DNA from: Palsa-504 sp963806335
Lineage (GTDB): Bacteria > Actinomycetota > Actinomycetes > Streptosporangiales > Streptosporangiaceae
Assembly (NCBI GenBank): GCA_963806335.1
Contig: CAWDXO010000022.1
Span: forward strand, 1 to 64,000
DNA: 64,000 nucleotides
Reading direction: 5' to 3'
In this document: positions 34,144 through 42,285 of the stretch, piece by piece
How positions within the stretch are numbered: the first letter of the stretch is position 1
Layout of the letters: every line of letters begins with the position of its first letter
Position numbers and translations under genes: made by a program
Notes under the pieces: generated by a model
The model's database searches: none
The model's input: the letters and a program-made list of their open reading frames with translations, nothing else
What the model was told of the DNA's origin: nothing

Positions 34144-35451
34144 GTGATCGTCGCTCTCATCACCATCGCCGTGATCCTCATCCTGTACAGTGCGGTCTCC
34201 AAACCGCTCGATGCGCGAGGCATCACGTCCGCCATGATCTTCACGACGGCCGGCCTCTGCGTCGGGACGTCCGCTCTCAAGCTCGTGAATATCCACCTCG
34301 AGAGCAGAACCGCGGAGCGGTTCTGTGAGCTCGCCCTCGTCTTTCTCCTGTTCAGCGACTCGACGCGGATCGACCTCGCGGGCCTGCGCCGACATCTGAG
34401 CTGGCCCAGCCGGCTTCTGCTCATCGGCCTGCCGCTGACGATACTGGCCGGCCTGGGCGCCGGCCTCCTGGTCTTTCCCGGCATAGCGCTGGCCAGCGCC
34501 TTCGTTCTGTCGACGATGGTCTGCTCGACCGACGCGGCGCTCGGGCAGCGTGTCGTCTCGGACACGTCAGTGCCGCCCCGCGTGCGCCAGGCGCTAGACG
34601 TCGAAAGCGGACTCAACGACGGCCTCGGCGTACCGTTCTTCCTGGTAGCTGTCGACCTCTCGCTGGCCCAGCTGTCGACCGGCGTCACGGCTGCCGTCGT
34701 GCGCAACATGGCGGAGCAGATCGGCTGGGGCCTCGTCGCCGGTATCGGAGCGGGCACGCTGGCAGGCCTGTTGCTCCGCGTGGCGGATGACCGCGGGTGG
34801 CTGGAGGGACAATGGCGGCAGATCCTCCCCCTTGTGGCGGCGCTGCTTGCCTACCTGGCCGCCCTGCGGCTGGGCGGCAGCGGCTTCATCGCGGCCTTCA
34901 CCGGAGGAATGACGTTCGGCTACTTCTCCAAGCGCCACGATCTGCCCGTGACCAGCCTTAACGAGGGAGTCGGAGGGACCCTCGCGGGCGCCACGTGGGT
35001 CGGCTTCGGGGCACTCGCCGTCGGCATGATGCTGCCGCACGTCACCTGGCAGATCGTCGCCTATGCGGTGCTCAGCCTGACCCTCATCCGCATGATTCCG
35101 GTGGCGATCGCCATGCTCGGGACCGGAGCGCAGCTCCCGACCGTCGCCTTCATCGGATGGTTCGGTCCTCGCGGCCTGGCCTCCATCGTATTCGCACTGA
35201 TCGCTCTCGAGAATGACATCCCCGACAAGCAAACGCTGCTCACCACGGTGATGCTGATCATCCTGCTGAGCGTCTTCCTGCACGGCCTGTCCTCGGTACC
35301 GCTGGTAGCGGCCTACAGCCACTGGTACGCGGCACACGTGGCGGAACACCCGAGTGCTTCCGAGGCGAAGCCGACGATCATGTCCCGGCTGCGGCATCAC
35401 CCGACGCCGGAGGAGATTGAACCGGAGGAGACTGAACCGGTGACCGCCTAA
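34144..35451 (+). CDS. CPA1-family cation/proton antiporter
   Basis: The 435-residue polytopic protein has the N-terminal tandem ALITIAVILILYSAVSKPLD and AMIFTTAGLCVGTSAL. The conserved middle is SAFVLSTMVCSTDAALGQRV and VESGLNDGLGVPFFLVAV, with the paired acidic residues (STD and ND) required for cation/proton exchange. Later helices include GGSGFIAAFTGGMTFGY and FIGWFGPRGLASIVFALIAL, the GPRG loop being typical of CPA1. The polar C-terminal tail after about residue 400 is acidic. The GTG start is supported by AAAGGAGGACGC. It may exchange Na+ or K+ for H+; the ion is not determined. Confidence 0.88.
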   Translation: MIVALITIAVILILYSAVSKPLDARGITSAMIFTTAGLCVGTSALKLVNIHLESRTAERFCELALVFLLFSDSTRIDLAGLRRHLSWPSRLLLIGLPLTILAGLGAGLLVFPGIALASAFVLSTMVCSTDAALGQRVVSDTSVPPRVRQALDVESGLNDGLGVPFFLVAVDLSLAQLSTGVTAAVVRNMAEQIGWGLVAGIGAGTLAGLLLRVADDRGWLEGQWRQILPLVAALLAYLAALRLGGSGFIAAFTGGMTFGYFSKRHDLPVTSLNEGVGGTLAGATWVGFGALAVGMMLPHVTWQIVAYAVLSLTLIRMIPVAIAMLGTGAQLPTVAFIGWFGPRGLASIVFALIALENDIPDKQTLLTTVMLIILLSVFLHGLSSVPLVAAYSHWYAAHVAEHPSASEAKPTIMSRLRHHPTPEEIEPEETEPVTA

Positions 35452-35477
35452 CAACGCCCATCGCAATGATCGGCGCG

Positions 35478-35560
35478 CCTACCCGCAGCCGCCGCAGGTC
35501 AGGCGACCCGTACGAGAACGACCCAGCTGGTGGAGTAAGGGATTCACAAGGCCACTGTTC
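35478..35560 (-). pseudogene. Second RelE-type toxin fragment
   Basis: The minus frame reads PAGSFSYGSPDLRRLRVG, the conserved heart of the toxin seen near 3.8 kb, in an undamaged frame. Sequence before and after does not continue the family. Over about 65 bases it closely matches the 3.8-kb copy, so the two derive from a common gene. Confidence 0.6.
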
Positions 35561-35771
35561 ATGCTCCTGACCCACCCGTTCCCCGGTGTCGGACATCCCG
35601 TGTCGGCGTGTCGGCTTCCCGCGCAGCCTGCCTGGCTCCACTAGATCCGTGACATGTCCTAGACGGATTCTTTAACGTCGAGGCCTCCTGGCAATCGCCT
35701 GGAAGCGCGGGGACTTCCTGGTGGCGGATTTATCTGTCCTCCCTGGCGTCCGGATGTTCTTGTGGCCTCCG

Positions 35772-36284
35772 TCAGCCGCCAAGCTCGCCGAAAGCGATCC
35801 TGACGGGAAACGGGTCCTCAAGGATCAGCTCGTCCATATGCGTATGGGCCAGTTGGTACGTCCGGCTGGGCCAGTCAAGCCGGTACTCCTGGATCATCTT
35901 CAGGTAGGGATCGCCTCCCAGGAACGCCAGCAGGTAAAGAGGTATCCCCTCGTAGGCGTATTCCGCGAGCTTGTCGACGGTGTCGGTGTAGCCAGAGGCC
36001 GGTGTGACGACCTCCACGACCATGAGCGCATCCCGTGCGAAGAGCTTGGCGTCCTTCTCCGCGCACCGGTACACCGAGATATCCGGGCGCCTGAAGGAAA
36101 GCGTGCCGTCGCTGCGCCTGCGCTTGACGAAATGCACATCGACGCCGGTGGAGACCCGCGTGGACGGCTGGGCTGGCCGAGCTCCGTCTAGCCGAATGGC
36201 CAGCGTACGGGTCACGTCACCGTGTTCGGGCGTGTCGCTCGGGCAGAAGATGACGTTCCCGTCGATGACCTCGATCAGCTTGCG
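35772..36284 (-). CDS. Uma2 family nuclease-like protein, 5' end truncated
   Basis: The protein reads LIEVIDGNVIFCPSDTPEHG and then VSTGVDVHF. The nuclease core follows: RRPDISVYRCAEKDAKLF, LMVVEVVTPASGYTDTVDKL and AEYAYEGIPLYLLAFLGGDP, with the acidic pair and the D...K...Y positions of Uma2 (PD-(D/E)XK-like) enzymes. The usual N-terminal helix before the substrate-site strand is missing: upstream of ELIEV the sequence becomes a transposase remnant in another frame. A start codon 37 codons further upstream lies inside that remnant and is not believable. The gene is probably inactive, although the fold is almost complete. Biological role of Uma2 proteins is unresolved. Confidence 0.65.
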   Translation of the reverse strand, partial: RKLIEVIDGNVIFCPSDTPEHGDVTRTLAIRLDGARPAQPSTRVSTGVDVHFVKRRRSDGTLSFRRPDISVYRCAEKDAKLFARDALMVVEVVTPASGYTDTVDKLAEYAYEGIPLYLLAFLGGDPYLKMIQEYRLDWPSRTYQLAHTHMDELILEDPFPVRIAFGELGG

Positions 36285-36481
36285 GGCTTGCCGGTGTCGT
36301 GCCAGGCTGCGGGCTGGCCGGCGGGCGCGCTGCCGATGTCCGGGCCGGGCGGTGTCGGGCGTACGGCGGCGATGGCCAGCAGGGCGTGGGCGCACATGGA
36401 CAGCACGGTGTGCCGGTGGAAGGACTGCCAGGTCCGGACTTGGTGCTGGGGTTCGATGAGGCGGTGGATACGGTGGAGGTC
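36275..36481 (-). pseudogene. Transposase C-terminal remnant (IS701-like)
   Basis: The minus frame reads LIEPQHQVRTWQSFHRHTVL and SMCAHALLAIAAVRP, followed by a stop. The pattern W..WHRH..L...AHA.LA resembles the end of DDE transposases of the IS701 type. It lies against the truncated Uma2 gene and before the sigma factor, so insertion and decay of an element probably removed the 5' end of Uma2. No inverted repeats or full element are visible. Confidence 0.5.
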
Positions 36482-38143
36482 ATGATGTCGGAACCTCGAA
36501 GCGAGGAAGAAGCCCTGCGGAGCAAGTTCATGTTGATCTTTCGCGGGGGCGCTGTCTCGCGGCACGATCTGTCGCCCTCGGAGCTTCAGGCCCACGTCGA
36601 GAAGTGGTATCGCTGGTCCGATGAGCTGGCCCGGCGGGGTCGGGCGCGTAACAATGGAACCGCACTCGACGACCTGGGGGCCACGGTCCGGGGCCACGAG
36701 CGCGTGGTCACCGACGGCCCCTACGCTGAGTCGAAGGATCTGGTGACCGGCAGCATGATCATCGAGGCCGCCTCCCTGGAAGACGCCGTCGACGTGGCGC
36801 GCACCTGCCCGACATACGAGTTCGGCGGTTCCGTCGAGGTGCGGCCGGTCCAGGACTTATCGGATCTGACGCTCGTGGACGAAACGCCCGCCGCCGTTTC
36901 ATCTACGGAGCTGGTCGAGGACCTGTTCCGGAAGGAGTACGCGCACCTGGTCAGCGCGCTGACCCGGGTCCTGGGCCCGTCGAACATCCCGCTGGCCGAG
37001 GACGTCGTGCATGACGCGCTGGTGAGTGCCATGCACGCCTGGCGCTTCGGGTTGCCGCAGGACCCGAAGGCGTGGATCGTCCGGACCGCACACAACCGGG
37101 CGATCGACATCATCCGCCGGGAACAGCGCCACCGCTCGTTCCTGCCCGAGCTGGCGACGACGACGGCGCTGACCGACACGATCGAGACGGCATTGGCCCC
37201 GGCCGCCGAGGGCGCCAGCCAGCTGGCGATGATGTTCGCGGTTTGCGATCCCGGCCTGAACCGCGAGACGCACGTGACACTGATCCTGCGGTGGCTGTGT
37301 GGTCTGTCTCCCAAGGAGATCGGTCAGGCGTTCCTGGTCGACACCCAGACCATCGACCGGCGCCTGCACCGGGGTCGCGGCCGTCTGCGTGAGCTGGGCC
37401 GGCTGCCCGACGTGGACGACTTGCCTGACATCAACACCCGGCGGGATTCCGTGCTGCGAGCGCTTTATCTGCTGTTCAGCGAGGGCTACCACGGCAGCAA
37501 CCCGCACGATCCGGTACGTCCGTTCCTGTGCGAGGACGCGCTGCGTCTCACCGAGCTGCTGCTCGACGCCAAGGCGACTGCGCATCCGGACGCGCACGCC
37601 CTGGCCGCCTTGTTCTGCTTCGACGCCGCCCGCCTGCCTGCCCGCCGCGACGAGTACGGTGTGTTCGTCCCCCTCGAGGACCAGGACCGGAGCCGCTGGG
37701 ACCGGGCGCGCATCGAGCGCGGTCTGATGCGCCTCGCCCGCTCGGCTACCGGGGATCACATGTCCCGCTGGCATCTGGAGGCCGGCATCGCCTGCGAGCA
37801 CGCGATAGCGCCGTCGATCCAGCAGACCGACTGGGACCGGATCGTCGGCTTCTACCAGGTCCTCGCCCAGCAGTCCTGGAGCCCGGTCGTGGCGCTGAAC
37901 CGCGCGCTGGCCCTGGCCGAACGGGACGGCCTCGACGCGGGCCGCCGCGAGCTCATCGCCTTGGCCGGGGAGCGGAAGCTGTCCCGGTATCCCTTCTACT
38001 GGGCGGCCCGGGCCGACCTGGAACGGCGGGCCGGCCGCCACGCCGCGGCCCGGGAGTACTACGAACAGGCCATTGCGCTGGCCCGGAGCCCGGCCGAGCG
38101 CGTGTCCTACGAGCGGCGGATCGAGAGCATGGAAATTTCCTAG
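36482..38143 (+). CDS. Fused YCII/DGPF domain and ECF42-like sigma factor
   Basis: Residues 1-115 form a YCII-like domain with KFMLIFRGGAVSRHDLSPSE and the conserved RVVTDGPYAESKDLVTGSMI and EVRPV. From residue 130 a sigma-70 family protein follows: LVEDLFRKEYAHLVSALTRV, DPKAWIVRTAHNRAIDIIRR (region 2) and LILRWLCGLSPKEIGQAFLV (region 4). A long helical C-terminal extension with TPR-like units follows (LFSEGYHGSNPHDPVRPFLC through RYPFYWAARADLERRAG), the hallmark of ECF42. ECF42 and DGPF proteins are normally separate neighbouring genes; here they are one chain with no stop. Targets unknown; a RibD-like reductase gene follows. Confidence 0.82.
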   Translation: MMSEPRSEEEALRSKFMLIFRGGAVSRHDLSPSELQAHVEKWYRWSDELARRGRARNNGTALDDLGATVRGHERVVTDGPYAESKDLVTGSMIIEAASLEDAVDVARTCPTYEFGGSVEVRPVQDLSDLTLVDETPAAVSSTELVEDLFRKEYAHLVSALTRVLGPSNIPLAEDVVHDALVSAMHAWRFGLPQDPKAWIVRTAHNRAIDIIRREQRHRSFLPELATTTALTDTIETALAPAAEGASQLAMMFAVCDPGLNRETHVTLILRWLCGLSPKEIGQAFLVDTQTIDRRLHRGRGRLRELGRLPDVDDLPDINTRRDSVLRALYLLFSEGYHGSNPHDPVRPFLCEDALRLTELLLDAKATAHPDAHALAALFCFDAARLPARRDEYGVFVPLEDQDRSRWDRARIERGLMRLARSATGDHMSRWHLEAGIACEHAIAPSIQQTDWDRIVGFYQVLAQQSWSPVVALNRALALAERDGLDAGRRELIALAGERKLSRYPFYWAARADLERRAGRHAAAREYYEQAIALARSPAERVSYERRIESMEIS

Positions 38144-38216
38144 GGCGCGTCCGGTTTCGGCCGGTCCTGTTCGTCCTCCTGATGTAGCTCACAAACGACA
38201 TAGGAGGAGCACCGCG

Positions 38217-38750
38217 ATGCGCAAGATCATCAATTCAGCCTTCGTCTCGCTCGACGGCGTCACCGCAGACCCAAGCTCCTGGGCGATCTTCGACCCGGGC
38301 GCAGCGGAGGAAGCCGTTCAGGCGCTACACGCTCTCGGCGGCATGCTCATGGGACGAGGCACCTACGAGTACTTCGCCGATGTCATGCCCAAACAGACCG
38401 GGCCATACGCAGACGCGATCAACGCGATTCGCAAGTACGTGTTCTCCTCGACGCTGGAGAACGCTGACTGGAACAACTCCACCCTCATTCGCGACGACGC
38501 CGTCACCGCCGTGACCGAGCTCAAGCAAGAGGATGGCGGCGATCTCATGATGTACGGATACGGCCGACTTAGCCAAACCCTGCTCGCCCACCACCTGGTC
38601 GATGAAATCCGGTTCTCGATCCACCCGGTGCTGGTCGGCGGGGAAACGGCTGGCGGTGGCAACGGCAAGACGCTCCCGCTGAAGCTTCTCAGCGCAACCC
38701 CAGCGCCGACCGGCGTCGTCGCGCTCACCTACCAGCCTGCCTCCAGCTGA
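38217..38750 (+). CDS. Dihydrofolate reductase/RibD C-terminal family protein
   Basis: The 177-residue protein begins MRKIINSAFVSLDGVTADP. It has GMLMGRGTYEYFADVMPKQ, KYVFSSTLENADWNNSTLIR and a nucleotide-binding turn GGDLMMYGYGRLSQTLLAHH, followed by DEIRFSIHPVLVGGE. This matches the RibD_C/dihydrofolate-reductase-like family, which uses NADPH; the substrate is unknown. AGGAGGAGCACCGCG precedes the ATG. It follows the sigma factor by about 75 bases on the same strand, an arrangement seen with ECF42-type loci, so it is a candidate target gene. Confidence 0.85.
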   Translation: MRKIINSAFVSLDGVTADPSSWAIFDPGAAEEAVQALHALGGMLMGRGTYEYFADVMPKQTGPYADAINAIRKYVFSSTLENADWNNSTLIRDDAVTAVTELKQEDGGDLMMYGYGRLSQTLLAHHLVDEIRFSIHPVLVGGETAGGGNGKTLPLKLLSATPAPTGVVALTYQPASS

Positions 38751-39240
38751 GCGGTAAGGCCCGGTGTGGCCACAAGCCCGCCGGGCCTCAACCACATCCG
38801 CGCACGACTGATCTCCGTGCGCCTGCCCTGTCTTGCAGGAGACCGGCCGACGCACATGACTATCGGCAGATCTTGACGGCGAAACGTGACCGTTAGATCG
38901 CTTTCTGTCGTTATCGATGCAGCCAGGTGCCCGGCAAGAGGAAGACTGGCCGCGTCGCCGGGAAGGCGCGGACGACGCATCCGCTTGAGGTGACGCCCGG
39001 TCAGCAGACACCGCCTTGCTCCGTGGCCAGGAGAGTCGCTTGGCCCGAGGACTGCGCTCAGGTCGGCCGGTGACCGTGATTTTCCGCACTTTTGTCAGGG
39101 AGTGGTTTAACGCATACACCCGCGCCCGGTCCTGAGACCAGCTACGAAGCGGGCCTGGCGGAGATGTTTAGTCCGCAGCGAAAGGGTAGGAAAAGCTGTC
39201 TGAAAATAAGCGCGAGGATGCGCAGGGCGCGTATCAGCTG
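38751..39240. other. Intergenic stretch, no gene seen
   Basis: Nothing in the roughly 490 bases shows a protein family pattern or a start with a good ribosome binding site. The final 100 bases, including AT-richer stretches such as GGAAAAGCTGTCTGAAAATAAG, presumably hold the promoter of the ANTAR gene. Confidence 0.5.
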
Positions 39241-39993
39241 ATGGGTGTGATGATGGCCAACAGCCTAGAAAACGAAGCTAGAGCAGATCTGAAAGAACTT
39301 CAAGATGCATTGCTCAGCACCGAGACCGTAGAACAGTTCCTGCACGAGATGGCCGTGCTGGCGGCGAGCCTGGTGCGTGGGGGGCTTTCCTGTGGGATGA
39401 CGATGCAGCCCAAGGGGCAGCCCGTGACCGTGGCGTGCAGTGATCCGGTCGCCGCGCAGGTGGACGAGGCGCAGTACGAACTTGACGATGGCCCTTGCCT
39501 GCACGCGATGCGCGATGGCCATATGGTGGATATCAAGGACACCTCGGAAAAGGCGCTCTGGCCCGAGTTCGAGTCCAGGGCGGCCTCCCAGGGAGTCCGG
39601 TCTTGCCTGGCGCTGCCGCTGAACGCCGACGGCAAGCCGGTCGGCGCGCTTAACTTGTACGCGCGCACGCCGTCCGCGTTCGGCGCGGCCGAGGTGCGGC
39701 GCGCCGAGAATTTCGCGGAATATGCTTCCGGCGCGCTGACACTAGCCAGGCGAATGGCGTCTCGCACTGCTCTTATTGAGCAGCTGCGCTCGTCAATTAC
39801 CTCGCGGACCGTTATTGATCATGCGCTCGGGATAATTATGGCTAGGGAACACTGCACGCAGGCCCGCGCCTTCGATATCCTGCGATCCGCGTCCCAGAAA
39901 AGCAATGTGAAGCTCCGCGACATAGCCGCCGCAATCGTGACCAGCGTGACCGGCGAGGCTCCTCAATCCCCGCACCCGTTCGAGGAGGAGTAA
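39241..39993 (+). CDS. GAF and ANTAR domain RNA-binding regulator
   Basis: The 250-residue protein has a GAF-type sensory domain (about residues 15-170) with SCGMTMQPKGQPVTVACSDP and YELDDGPCLHAMRDGHMVD, followed by SCLALPLNADGKPVGALNLY. At the C-terminus is an ANTAR domain with IEQLRSSITSRTVIDHALGI, IMAREHCTQARAFDILRSAS and SNVKLRDIAAAIVTSV. ANTAR domains bind paired hairpins in nascent RNA and cause antitermination; the GAF domain senses a signal. Several ATGs occur in the first 13 bases. It faces a STAS-domain gene, a common actinobacterial pairing of RNA-level and anti-sigma-level regulators. Confidence 0.88.
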   Translation: MGVMMANSLENEARADLKELQDALLSTETVEQFLHEMAVLAASLVRGGLSCGMTMQPKGQPVTVACSDPVAAQVDEAQYELDDGPCLHAMRDGHMVDIKDTSEKALWPEFESRAASQGVRSCLALPLNADGKPVGALNLYARTPSAFGAAEVRRAENFAEYASGALTLARRMASRTALIEQLRSSITSRTVIDHALGIIMAREHCTQARAFDILRSASQKSNVKLRDIAAAIVTSVTGEAPQSPHPFEEE

Positions 39994-40037
39994 CGGCTGG
40001 TCGAGCCGCCGCAGTGCCGGGCTAGCGGGCGCCGAGG

Positions 40038-40457
40038 CTAGGCGGCGCCTCCGTCCGTGTCAACCGTGGCCGTGGCGTTCTCCGAGGTCGGCCTATCGCC
40101 CTTACTGACCTGATCGTACGGGCCTGCCAGGGAGGCGGCGACGCTAGGAAATATATCCAGTAGGCGGTCGACCCCGGTGATGGAAAGAACCCGCTGAACG
40201 GCCGGCGTGCTCACGACCAGTCGCATTCCGCTGGCGCTGGCTGCGGCTCGCCTGAACGTACGCACGAGCGCGCTCACTCCGGCAGAATCACAAAATGTCG
40301 TCTTGCTCAGGTCCGCTACCAGCAGTACGGCGCCGCGGTTCAGGACGGCAAGCAGGTCCTCCCGTATCACGTCGGCATTGGTTACGTCTATCTCCACGGG
40401 CAGTGTAACCACGGCGACCTGGCCGATCCACAACACCGGATAGCGCTCTTGAGACAC
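40038..40457 (-). CDS. STAS-domain anti-sigma factor antagonist
   Basis: The 139-residue protein is a single STAS domain with VAVVTLPVEIDVTNADVIRE, then VLLVADLSKTTFCDSAGVSA with the DS phosphorylation site, LVRTFRRAAASASGMRLVVS and VQRVLSITGVDRLLDIF. Such proteins bind anti-sigma kinases when unphosphorylated and free a sigma factor. The C-terminal tail is disordered. A GTG start was used. No anti-sigma kinase gene is nearby, so its partner must be elsewhere. It is convergent with the GAF-ANTAR gene. Confidence 0.85.
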   Translation of the reverse strand: MSQERYPVLWIGQVAVVTLPVEIDVTNADVIREDLLAVLNRGAVLLVADLSKTTFCDSAGVSALVRTFRRAAASASGMRLVVSTPAVQRVLSITGVDRLLDIFPSVAASLAGPYDQVSKGDRPTSENATATVDTDGGAA

Positions 40458-40619
40458 GTATCACCACCATCTGTGGAAGCTGAGGGAGTGGGCCGCGTCT
40501 CCGGACCCTGAAGGCGGCTAACCTCCGGTCGCGCCGCGCACGCGACATTATCCACGTCGGGCCGGCCGCGATGCAAGGCTAGGCCTCGTCACCGTCCCTG
40601 CGTCAGACCAAAGCCTGCG

Positions 40620-42140
40620 TCAGACCAGCGATTGCAGCGTCGCTCGTGCTCCGCGCTGGTGCAGCGAGTCCAGTGCGGACAGGTAGGCGGCGGCGAAACG
40701 CTTGTCCTCCGCCAGGTCCCCGAACAAGCTGCGGTTGGCAATGAACGCGCCGGGTTCGGTGCGCTCACGGCGGGCGAGCTGAGTGAGGCCGTCCGCGAAC
40801 CGGTCGACCACCTCGAACGGCTCGCCCCGCTCATCGACACCCTCCGCGTAACGCGCCCAGCTCGCCACCACCGCGGCCGAACGCCGGATCTCGCCGCCGA
40901 CTGTGAGCTGCTCGCGGATCACCGGCAGCAGCCACTTCGGGATCCGGTCCGAGCTTTGCGCGCACAGCCGGGCGATAGTGTCGCGGACCTGGGGGTTGGA
41001 GAACCGCTCGATCAGCGTGTGCTTGTACCCCTCAAGGTCCACCCCCGGCACGGGCGGAAGGGTCGGCGTCGCCTCTTCGTCCATGTAACCCAGGAGGAAG
41101 GCCCGGAACAATGGATCCTGGGCGGCCTCGTGGACCAGCCGGTACCCGGCCAGGTAGGCGAAGTAGCACAAGGCCTGGTGGCCCCCGTTGAGCAGCCGCA
41201 ACTTCATCAGCTCATAGGGCTCGACCTGGTCGACGACCTGCACCCCGACCTTTTCGTACGCTGGCGGGCCAGCCGTGAAGGTGTCCTCGAGCACCCACTG
41301 GGTGTAGGGCTCGCAGACGACCGGCCAAAGATCGTCGATCCCGAACCGCTCCCGGACCTCGGCCCGGTCGGCATCGGTGGTCACCGGGGTGATGCGGTCG
41401 ACCATGGAGGCGGGAAAGCGCGTCTCGCGTTCGACCCAGTCGCCCAGTTCCGGATCCCGCAGCCGGGCGAAGGTGGTGAAAACCTTCCTGGACAAGTGAC
41501 CGTTGCCCTGCAGGTTGTCACACGACATGACCGTGAACGGCGCCAGCCCGAGCTGGCGGCGGCGCCGTAGCGCCTCGGTGATCAGGCCGAACGTGGTCCG
41601 CGGAACCGCGCCCGGCTCGAGATCAGCGATCACGTCCGGTTTGGTCATGTCGAATTCGCCGGTGACATCGCTGATGTTGTAGCCGCCCTCGGTGATCGTC
41701 AGCGACACGATCCGGGTCGAAGGCGCGGCCATCTTCTCGATGACCGCGTCGGGATCGTCGGGGGCGAACAGGTACTCCACGATCGATCCGATCACCCGCG
41801 GCTCGTATGTCCCGTCGCTGTGCTTGAGTACCAGCGTGTAGAGGCCGTCCTGCGCGTCCAGCGCCTGTCGCATCCTCTGGTCGGCCGCCATCACCCCGAC
41901 GCCGCAGATGCCCCAGTCCAGCGCCGTGCCCTGGTTCAGCAGGCGGTCGTGGTACATCGCCTGGTGCGCGCGGTGGAAACCGCCGACGCCGAAGTGGACG
42001 ACACCCGGCGTGACCAGGTCCCGGTCGTAGGCCGGCACCGGCAGCCGGTCGCGAAAGTACGCCAGCGTCCGCGCGTTGAGCGGTTGCGGTTTAACCCGCA
42101 ACGCGAGCTCCTGGCACCGGATGGAACGCGAAGATGTCAC
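40620..42140 (-). CDS. Mannitol/polyol dehydrogenase family protein
   Basis: The 506-residue protein belongs to the long-chain mannitol dehydrogenase family (MtlD/UxaB/UxuB-like). Its NAD-binding start is TPGVVHFGVGGFHRAHQAMY, and the first domain includes SLTITEGGY. The catalytic region has TRFPASMVDRITPVTTDAD, YTQWVLEDTF and KLRLLNGGHQALCYFAYL with the conserved K, N and H. It oxidises a polyol such as mannitol to the ketose. The GTG start has little support; a TTG thirteen codons later follows CCAGGAG and may be the true start. A PfkB sugar kinase is divergent, so the pair fits polyol to ketose to ketose phosphate. Confidence 0.88.
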   Translation of the reverse strand: MTSSRSIRCQELALRVKPQPLNARTLAYFRDRLPVPAYDRDLVTPGVVHFGVGGFHRAHQAMYHDRLLNQGTALDWGICGVGVMAADQRMRQALDAQDGLYTLVLKHSDGTYEPRVIGSIVEYLFAPDDPDAVIEKMAAPSTRIVSLTITEGGYNISDVTGEFDMTKPDVIADLEPGAVPRTTFGLITEALRRRRQLGLAPFTVMSCDNLQGNGHLSRKVFTTFARLRDPELGDWVERETRFPASMVDRITPVTTDADRAEVRERFGIDDLWPVVCEPYTQWVLEDTFTAGPPAYEKVGVQVVDQVEPYELMKLRLLNGGHQALCYFAYLAGYRLVHEAAQDPLFRAFLLGYMDEEATPTLPPVPGVDLEGYKHTLIERFSNPQVRDTIARLCAQSSDRIPKWLLPVIREQLTVGGEIRRSAAVVASWARYAEGVDERGEPFEVVDRFADGLTQLARRERTEPGAFIANRSLFGDLAEDKRFAAAYLSALDSLHQRGARATLQSLV

Positions 42141-42285
42141 TTGGCTGGACGTGGCAGGTGACCTTTTGTCCTGGAGACAGAGTCATCCTCCCTTCGGTGC
42201 GCGGCGCGATGACCCATATACACCAGCGAGCGACCACCGTAGGCTGTGTGGCCGTGCTCAATAGTTTCCCACCCCAGGTCGGCTC
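42141..42285. promoter_or_regulatory. Divergent promoter region of the polyol dehydrogenase and sugar kinase genes
   Basis: The 145 bases between the divergent starts must hold both promoters. A GGCAGGTGACC stretch near 42154 recalls half of the CCTAGG dyad but lacks the rest of the element, so it is not counted as a copy. Confidence 0.45.

Noticed and set aside
42150..42165. GGCAGGTGACC as an eighth CCTAGG-dyad element
   Set aside because: It has half of the dyad only. CCTAGG and the other half are missing.
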